A stretch of 7,027 nt of DNA from Clostridia bacterium (GTDB taxonomy: Bacteria > Bacillota > Clostridia > Christensenellales > DTU072), in assembly GCA_028703745.1 (NCBI GenBank), contig JAQVME010000067.1, forward strand, positions 1 to 7,027, read 5' to 3'. The notes beneath the pieces were generated by a model. That model saw only the letters and a list, made by a program, of their open reading frames with translations. It did no database searches and had not been told where the DNA came from. The translations under genes and the position numbers were made by a program. Shown here piece by piece: positions 1-6,590 of the stretch (the first letter of the stretch is position 1; each line of letters opens with the position of its first letter).

Positions 1-484
1 ATATTCCTTCTTTTAAGCGGAGGAATTCTGAGGTGTTGAAGGTGTTTAGCACGGATACGCCGCTGACGATGATTATTTTGTCAAAATCAATATCGGCTAT
101 CAGCGCTTTGCGGGTCATTTGAAAATCAATGTCCGTAGGAATGCACTCCTCCCCCCCGTCGTCATAAGCAACCGACAGGACAGGAGTGCGCTCTTTTACG
201 TAAATAATCACTTTGTTGGGAAAGACCCTTTCAATGCTTTGTACGTACACCGTGTTATTTGGATAAAAATCCGCTATGCCCGCAGCCGCGCTTTTTTCGT
301 CTAGCGAAAAGATATTGCTGCCGATAGCAATTTTTGAAGCCTCGACAATATTTGCCTCATTGACATTCAAGGGTTTTCTCTCAAAAACCACGTCGATAGA
401 CTTAATTAAAAAAACGTTGCCGAAGACTACTATCGCTATGACGATGAGTATGCCTACCGTTATGGTTATGTATTTGTTCTTCAT
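1..484 (-). CDS. ftsQ: Cell division protein FtsQ/DivIB, 3' end cut off by window edge
   Basis: This is the first 161 codons of a bitopic divisome protein; the C-terminus lies beyond position 1. After a short basic cytoplasmic tail (MKNKY) there is one membrane segment at about residues 5-27. A POTRA domain follows at about residues 28-100, ending in the family signature YVQSIERVFPNKVIIYVKER (residues 80-99), and then the start of the beta domain. Known family role: DivIB/FtsQ sits outside the membrane, binds FtsL and DivIC/FtsB, and regulates septal wall synthesis. The ATG overlaps the murA stop codon in an ATGA arrangement. The upstream sequence has only a weak AGAAG match 3 nt from the start, so translation is probably coupled to murA. 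A run of seven G (coding strand) encodes two glycines near residues 110-111. Family assignment is strong; ftsQ versus divIB is only nomenclature. Confidence 0.9.
   Translation of the reverse strand, partial: MKNKYITITVGILIVIAIVVFGNVFLIKSIDVVFERKPLNVNEANIVEASKIAIGSNIFSLDEKSAAAGIADFYPNNTVYVQSIERVFPNKVIIYVKERTPVLSVAYDDGGEECIPTDIDFQMTRKALIADIDFDKIIIVSGVSVLNTFNTSEFLRLKEGI
481..484 (-). promoter_or_regulatory. ATGA stop/start overlap of murA and ftsQ
   Basis: The ftsQ ATG and the murA TGA share two bases. The only purine-rich match near the start is AGAAG 3 nt upstream; a GGAG lies 16 nt away, too far to serve directly. Coupled translation from murA is the likely mode of initiation (inference). 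Confidence 0.7.
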
Positions 485-1731
485 ATTCTTCTAATATCCG
501 CTCCAAGCAGCTTGAAAGAATTTTCTATGCTTTCGTAGCCTCTGTCGATGTGATAGATGTCGCTGACAACCGTTGTGCCGATAGCGTTCAGCCCCGCCAG
601 CACCAGCGCCGCGCCGCCGCGCAAGTCCTGCGCCAGCACCTCTGCGCCGGAAAGTCTGTCAACGCCTTTTATTATGGCGGTTCTGCCTTTAATTTTTATA
701 TTAGCGCCCATCTTCATCAACTCGCAAACATGCTTGTATCTGCTTTCAAAAATATTCTCGGTAATGATGGACACGCCGTTTGAGACCGTCTGTAAAGCCA
801 TTATCGGCGCCTGAAGGTCGGTAGGAAAACCGGGGTAAGGCTGCGTCTCAATAAACTCTATGGCATCTCTCCTGCATTTTGCCGCTATTTCTATATTATC
901 ATCTATTTGCTTGATATTGCAAGAGGTTTTTGCCATTTTGGAAAGCAGTGCATGGATATGCTCCGCCTTACAGTTTTTTAACACGACTTCGCCTCCGCAG
1001 ATTGCCACGGCAATTGCGAAAGTGCCTGCGGCTATGCGGTCGCTCATAGCGGTATATGTGGCGCCGTGAAGCTTATCCACGCCTTCTATCTCAATAAAGG
1101 ACGTTCCCGCGCCTTTTATACTGCCGCCCATGGCGTTCAGCAAGTTTTGAAGGTCTACTATTTCCGGCTCGCGCGCGGCGTTCATTATTGTGGTTTTTCC
1201 TTTTGTGGTAACCGCCGCCAGCATAATGTTTTCCGTTGCGCCTACGCTGGGATAGTCCAGCATCAGCTCGCCTGATATAATGTTCGAGGCGTCGCAATAT
1301 ATATAGCCCGAGCGTTCGATTATCTTTACATTCATTTCACGCAATGCCTTCAAATGTATGTCTATGGGTCGAAGTCCGATGTCACAGCCTCCCGGATAGG
1401 CAACCTTCGCTTGTCTGAGTCTGCCGAGTACGGGTCCCAAAATAAAAATAGAGCTGCGCAATTCCTTTGCCAGCACGTGAGTAATTTCCGACGATTTCAA
1501 ATCTCTTGCGGTTATTTCTGTAACGGTGCCTTTTCTTACTACATCCGCGCCCAGCGAATTGAGAATTTTTGCCATATTGTGTACGTCTACGAGGTCGGGT
1601 ACGTTTTTTATAATTACTTTTTCATCTGTCAATACCGTTGCGGCGAACAGCGGAAGCACGGCGTTCTTCGCGCCCTGTATTTCCACACTGCCATAAAGGC
1701 GATTGCCGCCGTTAATCACCAATTTTGCCAT
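481..1731 (-). CDS. murA: UDP-N-acetylglucosamine 1-carboxyvinyltransferase (MurA)
   Basis: The product is 416 residues, the normal family length. It transfers enolpyruvate from PEP to UDP-GlcNAc in the cytoplasm, the first committed step of peptidoglycan synthesis. Diagnostic sites are all present: the N-terminal QGAKNA with Lys22 and Asn23, the loop cysteine Cys116 in YPGGCDIGLRPID, Asp305 in GFPTDLQAP, and Arg397 in HIDRGYE. The inside-out alpha/beta barrel halves give two pseudo-repeats. Having Cys rather than Asp in the loop predicts fosfomycin sensitivity at the target level (inference from the family). The ATG start has an AGGAG Shine-Dalgarno 6 nt upstream. Its position directly after ftsW and overlapping ftsQ takes the slot that B. 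subtilis fills with murG and murB. Firmicutes often carry two MurA paralogues, so this may not be the only copy. Confidence 0.97.
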   Translation of the reverse strand: MAKLVINGGNRLYGSVEIQGAKNAVLPLFAATVLTDEKVIIKNVPDLVDVHNMAKILNSLGADVVRKGTVTEITARDLKSSEITHVLAKELRSSIFILGPVLGRLRQAKVAYPGGCDIGLRPIDIHLKALREMNVKIIERSGYIYCDASNIISGELMLDYPSVGATENIMLAAVTTKGKTTIMNAAREPEIVDLQNLLNAMGGSIKGAGTSFIEIEGVDKLHGATYTAMSDRIAAGTFAIAVAICGGEVVLKNCKAEHIHALLSKMAKTSCNIKQIDDNIEIAAKCRRDAIEFIETQPYPGFPTDLQAPIMALQTVSNGVSIITENIFESRYKHVCELMKMGANIKIKGRTAIIKGVDRLSGAEVLAQDLRGGAALVLAGLNAIGTTVVSDIYHIDRGYESIENSFKLLGADIRRI

Positions 1732-1737
1732 TTCCCT

Positions 1738-1742
1738 CTCCT
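1738..1742 (-). promoter_or_regulatory. Ribosome binding site of murA
   Basis: AGGAG on the minus strand lies 6 nt before the ATG at 1731, in the 25 nt between ftsW and murA. That gap is the longest non-coding stretch in the window. It holds no recognisable terminator hairpin or promoter. Confidence 0.8.
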
Positions 1743-1756
1743 GATTTTATGTAACA

Positions 1757-2848
1757 TTACATTTTATGGTTTGCTTTTTGCAATGGTGAAGCTATATTAA
1801 TCAGAAGTCCGGAAGAAAACATATAGGTCATAAGCGCAGTGCCTCCGAAGCTGACGAAGGGCAAAGGCAAGCCCGTTGGCGGAATGGTCCCCGTGACCAC
1901 CGCCATATTGATAACCGTCTGCAATGCAATAACGCTGATAATGCCCGTTGCAAGCAGAGTTTTATAAAAGCTGTCTGTACGAAGCGCAACTTTTATGCCG
2001 CAAAAGATAAGCACAACGAACATTGCTATTACCGCGAGGCAGCCGAACAACCCCAGCTCCTCGCCAATTACTGAAAAAATGAAGTCAGATTCCGCAAAGG
2101 GCAAAAACAGATATTTCTGGCGGCTGCGGAACAGCCCCGTGCCGAAAAGTCCGCCGCCGCCCAGAGCAAAATACGATTGTATGAGCTGGTACCCCTCTGC
2201 CTTGGGATTTTCCCACGGGTTTACAAATGCCGTAAACCGTTTCATTCTGTACGGCTCAAGTATAATCAAAAGCGGCACTGCCGCAGCTAAACAAAGAAAA
2301 AGCAACACAAACCATTTTTTCGGCGTGCCTGCAACGAAAAGCATTACTAGAAGTGCCAGCCCGACGCAAATCGTAATGGACATATTCGGCTCGAGTATTA
2401 TGAGTGTGCATATTCCCAGTCCGCACACCAGCGGCACTATCAGCGAAACAAAATTTTTGGGCGGATTCTCGGACAAATACCCCGAAAGAAAAATCATAAG
2501 AGCGAACTTTGCGAATTCCGAGGGCTGTACAGTAGTAAACCCGAGATTCAACCAACGTGTCGCGCCATAGCTTTCCACTCCCAGCCCGGGAACAAATACC
2601 AAGCCCAGCAGAATTACCGCCGCAATGAGCACTATCCACTTGATTTTTTGAAGAATTTGCACGTTGAATTTGCTGCCGACAAGCATCATAACAAGCCCGG
2701 CGGCAAATGCGATAGCCTGCTTCTTAACGTAGAAGAATTCGTCGCCGAAGTCTCTCAGCGCCGAATACGAACTCGCCGAATAGATCATCACGATGCCCAG
2801 CAGGCTCAATAGAATCGTCGTTGCGGCAATACTAAAGGTTAATTTCAT
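1757..2848 (-). CDS. ftsW: Septal peptidoglycan glycosyltransferase FtsW (SEDS family; SpoVE-like)
   Basis: I take the ATG at 2848, giving 363 residues starting MKLTFSIAAT. The frame stays open for 39 more codons upstream, but those lie inside murD and read as non-family sequence. The chosen start has AAGGG 7 nt upstream. The protein is hydrophobic, with about ten membrane segments. SEDS signatures are visible: GATRWLNLG at 95-103, QPSEFAKF at 108-115, LEPNMS at 152-157, GYQLIQSYFALGGGG at 219-233, DFIF at 255-258, GEELGL at 262-267, and TGTIPPTGLPLPFVSFGG at 319-336. Asp255 matches the catalytic aspartate of the family. The known role is polymerising lipid II at the septum together with a class B PBP, whose gene lies four genes upstream here. 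Context favours FtsW over RodA; in a spore former the same locus may be called spoVE. The residues before Asp255 (LPFAES) differ from the common LPEPHT/N. Confidence 0.94.
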   Translation of the reverse strand: MKLTFSIAATTILLSLLGIVMIYSASSYSALRDFGDEFFYVKKQAIAFAAGLVMMLVGSKFNVQILQKIKWIVLIAAVILLGLVFVPGLGVESYGATRWLNLGFTTVQPSEFAKFALMIFLSGYLSENPPKNFVSLIVPLVCGLGICTLIILEPNMSITICVGLALLVMLFVAGTPKKWFVLLFLCLAAAVPLLIILEPYRMKRFTAFVNPWENPKAEGYQLIQSYFALGGGGLFGTGLFRSRQKYLFLPFAESDFIFSVIGEELGLFGCLAVIAMFVVLIFCGIKVALRTDSFYKTLLATGIISVIALQTVINMAVVTGTIPPTGLPLPFVSFGGTALMTYMFSSGLLINIASPLQKANHKM

Positions 2849-4145
2849 AAACAAGCCCTTTGAAGACGTCTCCTCTCTCGGCGTAATTTGTATATCTGTC
2901 AAAGCTGGCGGCGGAAGGCGAAAATAACACGTTTTTAATATCTTCTCTGGCAATAAGCTCTTCAAGTCCTGTTTTCAGCGTATCGACGACCTTTATACCG
3001 CAAAACCCCATTTTTAACGCGGCGCTATAAATCTTATCGGCGTTGTTGCCGGTTACTACTATGTATTTGACCTTCTCGTCGATGTTCTCAAAGAACTCGC
3101 AATAGTCCTCGTTTTTATCGCTACCGCCCATTATCAACCCGATACTATCCTCAAGGCTATTAATAGCAAACCTGCAGGCGTGAATATTTGTTCCCTTTGA
3201 GTCGTTGTAGAAATGCTTACCGTTTATGCTCGTCACATATTCAATTCTGTGCGGCAACGGATTGTAATCTTTGATAAGATTCAGCATATGCTCCCTGCGG
3301 CAACCGACGAGCGCGCCTATGTTCATTGCGACAAGCAGATTGAACCTGTTGTGTTCGCCCTTTACCTTGCTTTCTTTTATATGGCATAACGCCGAATCCT
3401 CAAAATAGTAATAGTTGTCTTTGATACAAACGGGGGAAAGACTTTTTTTGGTGCTTATCCAAATAATGCGCGAACGGCACCCCTCGGCAGCGGCGCGGAC
3501 GTTTTTATCGTCGTAATTTAGCAGGAGTATATCGTCTTTTTTCTGGTTCTTGAAAATATTTTTTTTGGCGTTTATGTAATCTGAGAACTTGTCATACCTC
3601 TCCATGTGGTCGGGCGCGAGATTCATAATGACGGCAATTCTTGGATAAAAGTTCTTTATGTACTCAAGCTGAAAGCTCGACGCTTCAATTACGGCGTAAT
3701 CCATTTTTGACTTGTCCAGCACCACCTGTGAAACAGGATAACCGATATTGCCCATGGTTTTTACGTTTAGCCCGCTGTTGGACATAATTTTTTGTAGCAT
3801 ACAGACCGTCGTCGTCTTGCCGTTCGTGCCTGTGACGGCGATTTTCGGCGCTCTCAGAAAGCTGCAACCCAGCTCCAGCTCGCTGATAACGGGCACTTTC
3901 AACTCTTTCGCGTGTTTCATCACCTCGTGCCCGTTCGGGATTGAAGGACTTATGACGATAAGGCTCAGCCCGTCGAAAATTTCTTCTAAAGGTCTGCCTT
4001 TTAGATTTTTGAACTCGTTTTCAAGGGGATTGACATAGTCGTCATAGCAGTATACTTCGGCTTTTTTTTCCTTCAATAGACTGCAAGCGGATATGCCGCT
4101 GGCGCGCATACCCACAACAAGCACTTTTTTATCGGCCACTACCAT
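2832..4145 (-). CDS. murD: UDP-N-acetylmuramoylalanine--D-glutamate ligase (MurD)
   Basis: This cytoplasmic ATP-dependent ligase adds D-glutamate to UDP-MurNAc-L-Ala. I use the ATG at 4145 (437 residues). A GTG two codons earlier at 4151 is possible but lies within the GAGGTG that looks like the ribosome binding site. Visible elements in order: N-terminal Rossmann-like nucleotide-binding fold with VLVVGMRASG, P-loop GTNGKTTT at 106-113, EASSFQLE at 154-161, NLAPDHMERY at 175-184, the probable carbamylated lysine 194 in NAKKNIF, EHNRFN near 264-269, LPHRIE near 297-302, NDSKGTN at 314-320, GGSDKNED at 340-347, and SPSAASFD at 409-416. All three Mur ligase domains are therefore complete. SKGTN replaces the commoner SKATN, a mild change. 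It follows mraY after 7 nt and overlaps ftsW by 17 nt. Confidence 0.96.
   Translation of the reverse strand: MVVADKKVLVVGMRASGISACSLLKEKKAEVYCYDDYVNPLENEFKNLKGRPLEEIFDGLSLIVISPSIPNGHEVMKHAKELKVPVISELELGCSFLRAPKIAVTGTNGKTTTVCMLQKIMSNSGLNVKTMGNIGYPVSQVVLDKSKMDYAVIEASSFQLEYIKNFYPRIAVIMNLAPDHMERYDKFSDYINAKKNIFKNQKKDDILLLNYDDKNVRAAAEGCRSRIIWISTKKSLSPVCIKDNYYYFEDSALCHIKESKVKGEHNRFNLLVAMNIGALVGCRREHMLNLIKDYNPLPHRIEYVTSINGKHFYNDSKGTNIHACRFAINSLEDSIGLIMGGSDKNEDYCEFFENIDEKVKYIVVTGNNADKIYSAALKMGFCGIKVVDTLKTGLEELIAREDIKNVLFSPSAASFDRYTNYAERGDVFKGLVYEINL
2856..2860 (-). promoter_or_regulatory. Ribosome binding site of ftsW inside murD
   Basis: AAGGG on the minus strand lies 7 nt before the ATG at 2848, within the last codons of murD. 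It supports the 363-residue FtsW over the longer open frame starting at 2965. Confidence 0.6.
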
Positions 4146-4148
4146 ATG

Positions 4149-4154
4149 CACCTC
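4149..4154 (-). promoter_or_regulatory. Ribosome binding site deciding the murD start
   Basis: GAGGTG on the minus strand overlaps the end of the mraY stop codon. Its GAGG core lies 5 nt before the ATG at 4145. The GTG inside it is the alternative start at 4151, which has no good Shine-Dalgarno of its own. This favours the ATG and a 437-residue MurD. Confidence 0.6.
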
Positions 4155-5142
4155 ACATTATTATCAAACTCACGACGCCGCCGATAAAGGTAATAATCAT
4201 ATAGAACGAAACAATTTTTGATTCGTTTATACCCTTTAACTCCAAATGGTGGTGCAGCGGAGCCATAAGAAATACTCTCTTGCCCTTTGTCGCCTTGAAT
4301 ACGGCAACCTGTATTATTACTGATATGCTAGAGGTGACAAACATTATGCCTGTCAACAAAATTAAAAATGGATTTCCGGTAACCATTGCCACCATAGCCG
4401 CCGTTCCGCCGAGCGCCAGCGCGCCCATATCCCCCATAATAATTTTTGCGCGGAAGGAATTGAACCACAAAAAGGCAATAATTCCGCCGATTAGCGCTGC
4501 CAGAAAGACCAATAACGATGACAGTTCTTGGGCATAAAGAGTACGCCCCGAATCGCTTGCCGTTGTCATCTGCATAAACGTAATAATAAAAAACACCATA
4601 AAGTATATACACGAGGTGCTGCCGGCAAGCCCGTCCAGTCCGTCAGTAAGGTTGCACGAATTGCTGAGCGCCACGTATACGAATATGCTGAAGGGCAGAT
4701 ACCACCATTTCAGATTAATGACGGTGTTGAACATCGGTACTTTTATTTCCGGACCGATAAACTGGCTTTTGTAAGCAAAATACGAGGCTATTGCGGCGAT
4801 TAATAGCTGGGAAATAATCTTCTGATACGCTCTCAAACCGAGATTTCTTTTCAGCGTAACCTTGAGAAAGTCGTCAAGGAAGCCGATCATGCCGTAACTG
4901 AGCATTATCAGCACGGCAAAGTTCGTCATCATACCGCCGCCAAGCAAAAATGATGTCGCCACCGCCGGCAAAATGAATATAGCTCCGCCCATTGTAGGTA
5001 TGCCCTGTTTGCTTTCATGCTGTTGCACGTACGACAAAATGGTCTGCTTGACCCGCAACCTTTTAACAACCTTTATTGTCAAAGGAGCTATCAGCATGCC
5101 CGCAAAGAAAGATATTATGACGGCAAGCAAGTATTTTATCAA
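4153..5142 (-). CDS. mraY: Phospho-N-acetylmuramoyl-pentapeptide-transferase (MraY), TTG start
   Basis: This integral membrane enzyme transfers phospho-MurNAc-pentapeptide from UDP to undecaprenyl phosphate, producing lipid I. The frame extends upstream to 5409, but that part is antiphase murE. I place the start at a TTG at 5142, whose last two bases form part of the murE TGA stop (TTGA overlap). This gives 329 residues, the family length, beginning MIKYLLAVII just ahead of the first membrane segment. About ten membrane segments are recognisable. Signatures: GIPTMGG at 47-53, FLDDF with Asp90/Asp91 at 88-92, NLTDGLDGLAG at 164-174, MGDMGALALGG with Asp238 at 236-246, and APLHHHLELKG at 294-304. 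The metal-binding aspartates and the HHH motif are intact. The segment before MGD reads FNSFRAKII rather than the usual FN..PA..F, a moderate deviation. There is no ATG in frame between the murE stop and the first conserved motif that would keep the first membrane helix whole. Confidence 0.95.
   Translation of the reverse strand: MIKYLLAVIISFFAGMLIAPLTIKVVKRLRVKQTILSYVQQHESKQGIPTMGGAIFILPAVATSFLLGGGMMTNFAVLIMLSYGMIGFLDDFLKVTLKRNLGLRAYQKIISQLLIAAIASYFAYKSQFIGPEIKVPMFNTVINLKWWYLPFSIFVYVALSNSCNLTDGLDGLAGSTSCIYFMVFFIITFMQMTTASDSGRTLYAQELSSLLVFLAALIGGIIAFLWFNSFRAKIIMGDMGALALGGTAAMVAMVTGNPFLILLTGIMFVTSSISVIIQVAVFKATKGKRVFLMAPLHHHLELKGINESKIVSFYMIITFIGGVVSLIIM
5139..5142 (-). promoter_or_regulatory. 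TTGA stop/start overlap of murE and mraY
   Basis: The TGA ending murE shares two bases with the TTG that is the best mraY start. A GGAG lies 11 nt before the TTG, a rather long spacing. The overlap suggests that ribosomes terminating murE restart on mraY (translational coupling, inferred). It mirrors the ATGA overlap at the murA-ftsQ junction. Confidence 0.65.
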
Positions 5143-6575
5143 GCTCTGTAGCTCTCCAGTGCCGCTGTTACGGCTTTTTTGTCGGAATAAGGTATTTTCT
5201 TTCCCATAATATCGATATAATTTTCTGCGCCCTTGCCGGCAATAACCACCTTGTCTCCCTTCTTTGCAAAGCTGACGGCGTAGGCAATGGCGTTGGTTCT
5301 GTCCTTTATGCAGATATAATTCTGCGTGCTTTCTCTCATACCTTTTTCTATTTGCGTAATTATGCTCATAGGTTCCTCCAGTCTGGGATTGTCTGAAGTA
5401 ATGATACAAAAGTCGCTGTAGGCGCCTGCAATTCTGCCCATTATCGGTCTTTTTGCCGCATCTCTGTTACCACCGCAACCGAACACCGTTATCAGCTTGC
5501 CGCCTTCAACGGTCTTTGCCGCCTTAAGCAGATTTTCCAAACCGTCGGGGGTGTGCGCATAATCAATTATTACTGTTATATCGCTTTTTATAATATTAAA
5601 TCTTCCCCGTATCTCTTTCATAGAGGCAAGCGCCTTTCTAACAATTGAGAGGGGCACAGAAAGCGCCTTTGCCACGGCAATGGCAGCCAGCGTGTTATAA
5701 ATATTGAATTTTCCAAGCAAAGGCACAGTAATATCCGCAACATCGTCGCATGCGTTAACCAGAAACCTCGTCTTTTCGCCAAAGCTTACGGCATCGACGG
5801 CAAACACGTCTGCGGGGTTGTCAATTCCGTAACTCAAAAACAGAGCCTTGCCGCTATGCAAGATGCTTCTTCCGTAAATATCGTCACTGTTTATAATGCC
5901 GAGCTTTATTTTACTTTTTTCAAAATACGAGGTTTTCACTTTTGTATAATTCTCCATAGTGCCGAAAAAATCCAAATGGTCCTGAGATACGTTCGTAAAA
6001 ACGGCTACCTCGGCAGTGACGCCCTCGAGCTTGCTGAAATATATGGCGTGAGCGCTCACCTCCATTATGACGTATTCCGCTCCGCTCTTTTCCGCCTCGG
6101 CAAAAAGCCTGTGCATTTCCAGCGGGTCGGGTGTAGTAAGATCTGTCTTTATCCTCTTGTTGTCTATTACAGCGCCCAGCGTGCCGATTACGGCGGTCAT
6201 ATGCCCGTTCGCCTTTAGAATGGAGTTAATTATATAAGTCGTCGTCGTCTTACCGTTTGTGCCCACGACGGTAATTATTTTTAATCTTTTGTGCGCGTTA
6301 CTATACAGATTCCCCGCCATAACGGCAAGCGCCTTTCTCGTGTTTGCCACGAGTATGTGCGGTGCGCCTACGGGTTTTTCGGCGATAATGCATACCGCGC
6401 CGTTATCTATGGCTTGATACGCATATTCATGCCCGTCCACGCCTCCCTCCAAAGCCACGAATAGGTCGCCCGGCTTTGTCTTTCTGCTGTCGAAAGTCAC
6501 TCCGCGTACGGAAACTTGCGTATCCGCATCGCCTCCTAATATCTCCACGCCTTCTAATAAGTCTGCTATTTTCAT
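5139..6575 (-). CDS. murE: UDP-N-acetylmuramoyl-tripeptide synthetase (MurE), probably meso-DAP adding
   Basis: The 478-residue product is full length. It adds the third stem-peptide residue to UDP-MurNAc-L-Ala-D-Glu using ATP, in the cytoplasm. In order: the N-terminal UDP-binding domain with VTFDSR at 26-31 and GDLFVAL at 36-42; P-loop GTNGKTTT at 105-112; TTPDPLEM at 147-154; EVSAHAI at 172-178 (commonly EVSSHAL); probable carbamylated Lys214; DYAHTPDGL at 338-346; GCGGNRD at 366-372; DNPRLEEP at 395-402; and GKGAENY at 447-453. DNPR plus Arg371, Gly447 and Glu451 match the residues that bind meso-diaminopimelate in E. coli MurE, so meso-DAP is the predicted substrate. The usual GKGHE reads GKGAE here. 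The ATG has a strong GGAGGG 3 nt upstream, and the gene follows the PBP by 15 nt. Confidence 0.96.
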   Translation of the reverse strand: MKIADLLEGVEILGGDADTQVSVRGVTFDSRKTKPGDLFVALEGGVDGHEYAYQAIDNGAVCIIAEKPVGAPHILVANTRKALAVMAGNLYSNAHKRLKIITVVGTNGKTTTTYIINSILKANGHMTAVIGTLGAVIDNKRIKTDLTTPDPLEMHRLFAEAEKSGAEYVIMEVSAHAIYFSKLEGVTAEVAVFTNVSQDHLDFFGTMENYTKVKTSYFEKSKIKLGIINSDDIYGRSILHSGKALFLSYGIDNPADVFAVDAVSFGEKTRFLVNACDDVADITVPLLGKFNIYNTLAAIAVAKALSVPLSIVRKALASMKEIRGRFNIIKSDITVIIDYAHTPDGLENLLKAAKTVEGGKLITVFGCGGNRDAAKRPIMGRIAGAYSDFCIITSDNPRLEEPMSIITQIEKGMRESTQNYICIKDRTNAIAYAVSFAKKGDKVVIAGKGAENYIDIMGKKIPYSDKKAVTAALESYRA

Positions 6576-6578
6576 TTT

Positions 6579-6584
6579 CCCTCC
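6579..6584 (-). promoter_or_regulatory. Ribosome binding site of murE
   Basis: GGAGGG on the minus strand lies 3 nt before the ATG at 6575, within the 15 nt between the PBP stop and murE. It is the strongest Shine-Dalgarno match in the window and fixes the murE start. Confidence 0.8.
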
Positions 6585-6590
6585 GTATCC

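Noticed and set aside
1610..1640. Minus-strand TTGACA followed by an AT-rich TATAAA inside murA
   Set aside because: The spacing between the hexamers is about 14 nt, too short, and the bases are explained by the conserved murA codons.
1732..1756. Possible degraded murG or murB remnant between ftsW and murA
   Set aside because: The gap is only 25 nt and mostly made of the murA ribosome binding site, so it is too short to hold any recognisable remnant.
1354..1800. A 148-codon open frame on the plus strand opposite murA
   Set aside because: It is antisense to murA, whose catalytic motifs are all intact, and its translation shows no domain or plausible membrane or coiled-coil organisation.
1995..2570. 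A 191-codon open frame on the plus strand opposite ftsW
   Set aside because: It is entirely antisense to the well-supported ftsW, its translation is rich in Ser, Pro and Asn without any recognisable motif, and it has no clear operon context. It is a shadow frame.
2849..2965. Upstream extension of ftsW by 39 codons
   Set aside because: This stretch lies inside the murD coding region, reads as non-SEDS sequence in the ftsW frame, and a better start with AAGGG is at 2848.
3800..3835. Near-repeat DNA shared by murD (about 3805-3830) and murE (about 6240-6265)
   Set aside because: Both encode the GTNGKTTT P-loop of Mur ligases. The similarity comes from paralogy and protein constraint, not from a mobile repeat.
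5143..5409. Upstream extension of mraY by 89 codons
   Set aside because: It is an out-of-frame reading of the murE C-terminal domain, highly charged and unlike any MraY N-terminus.
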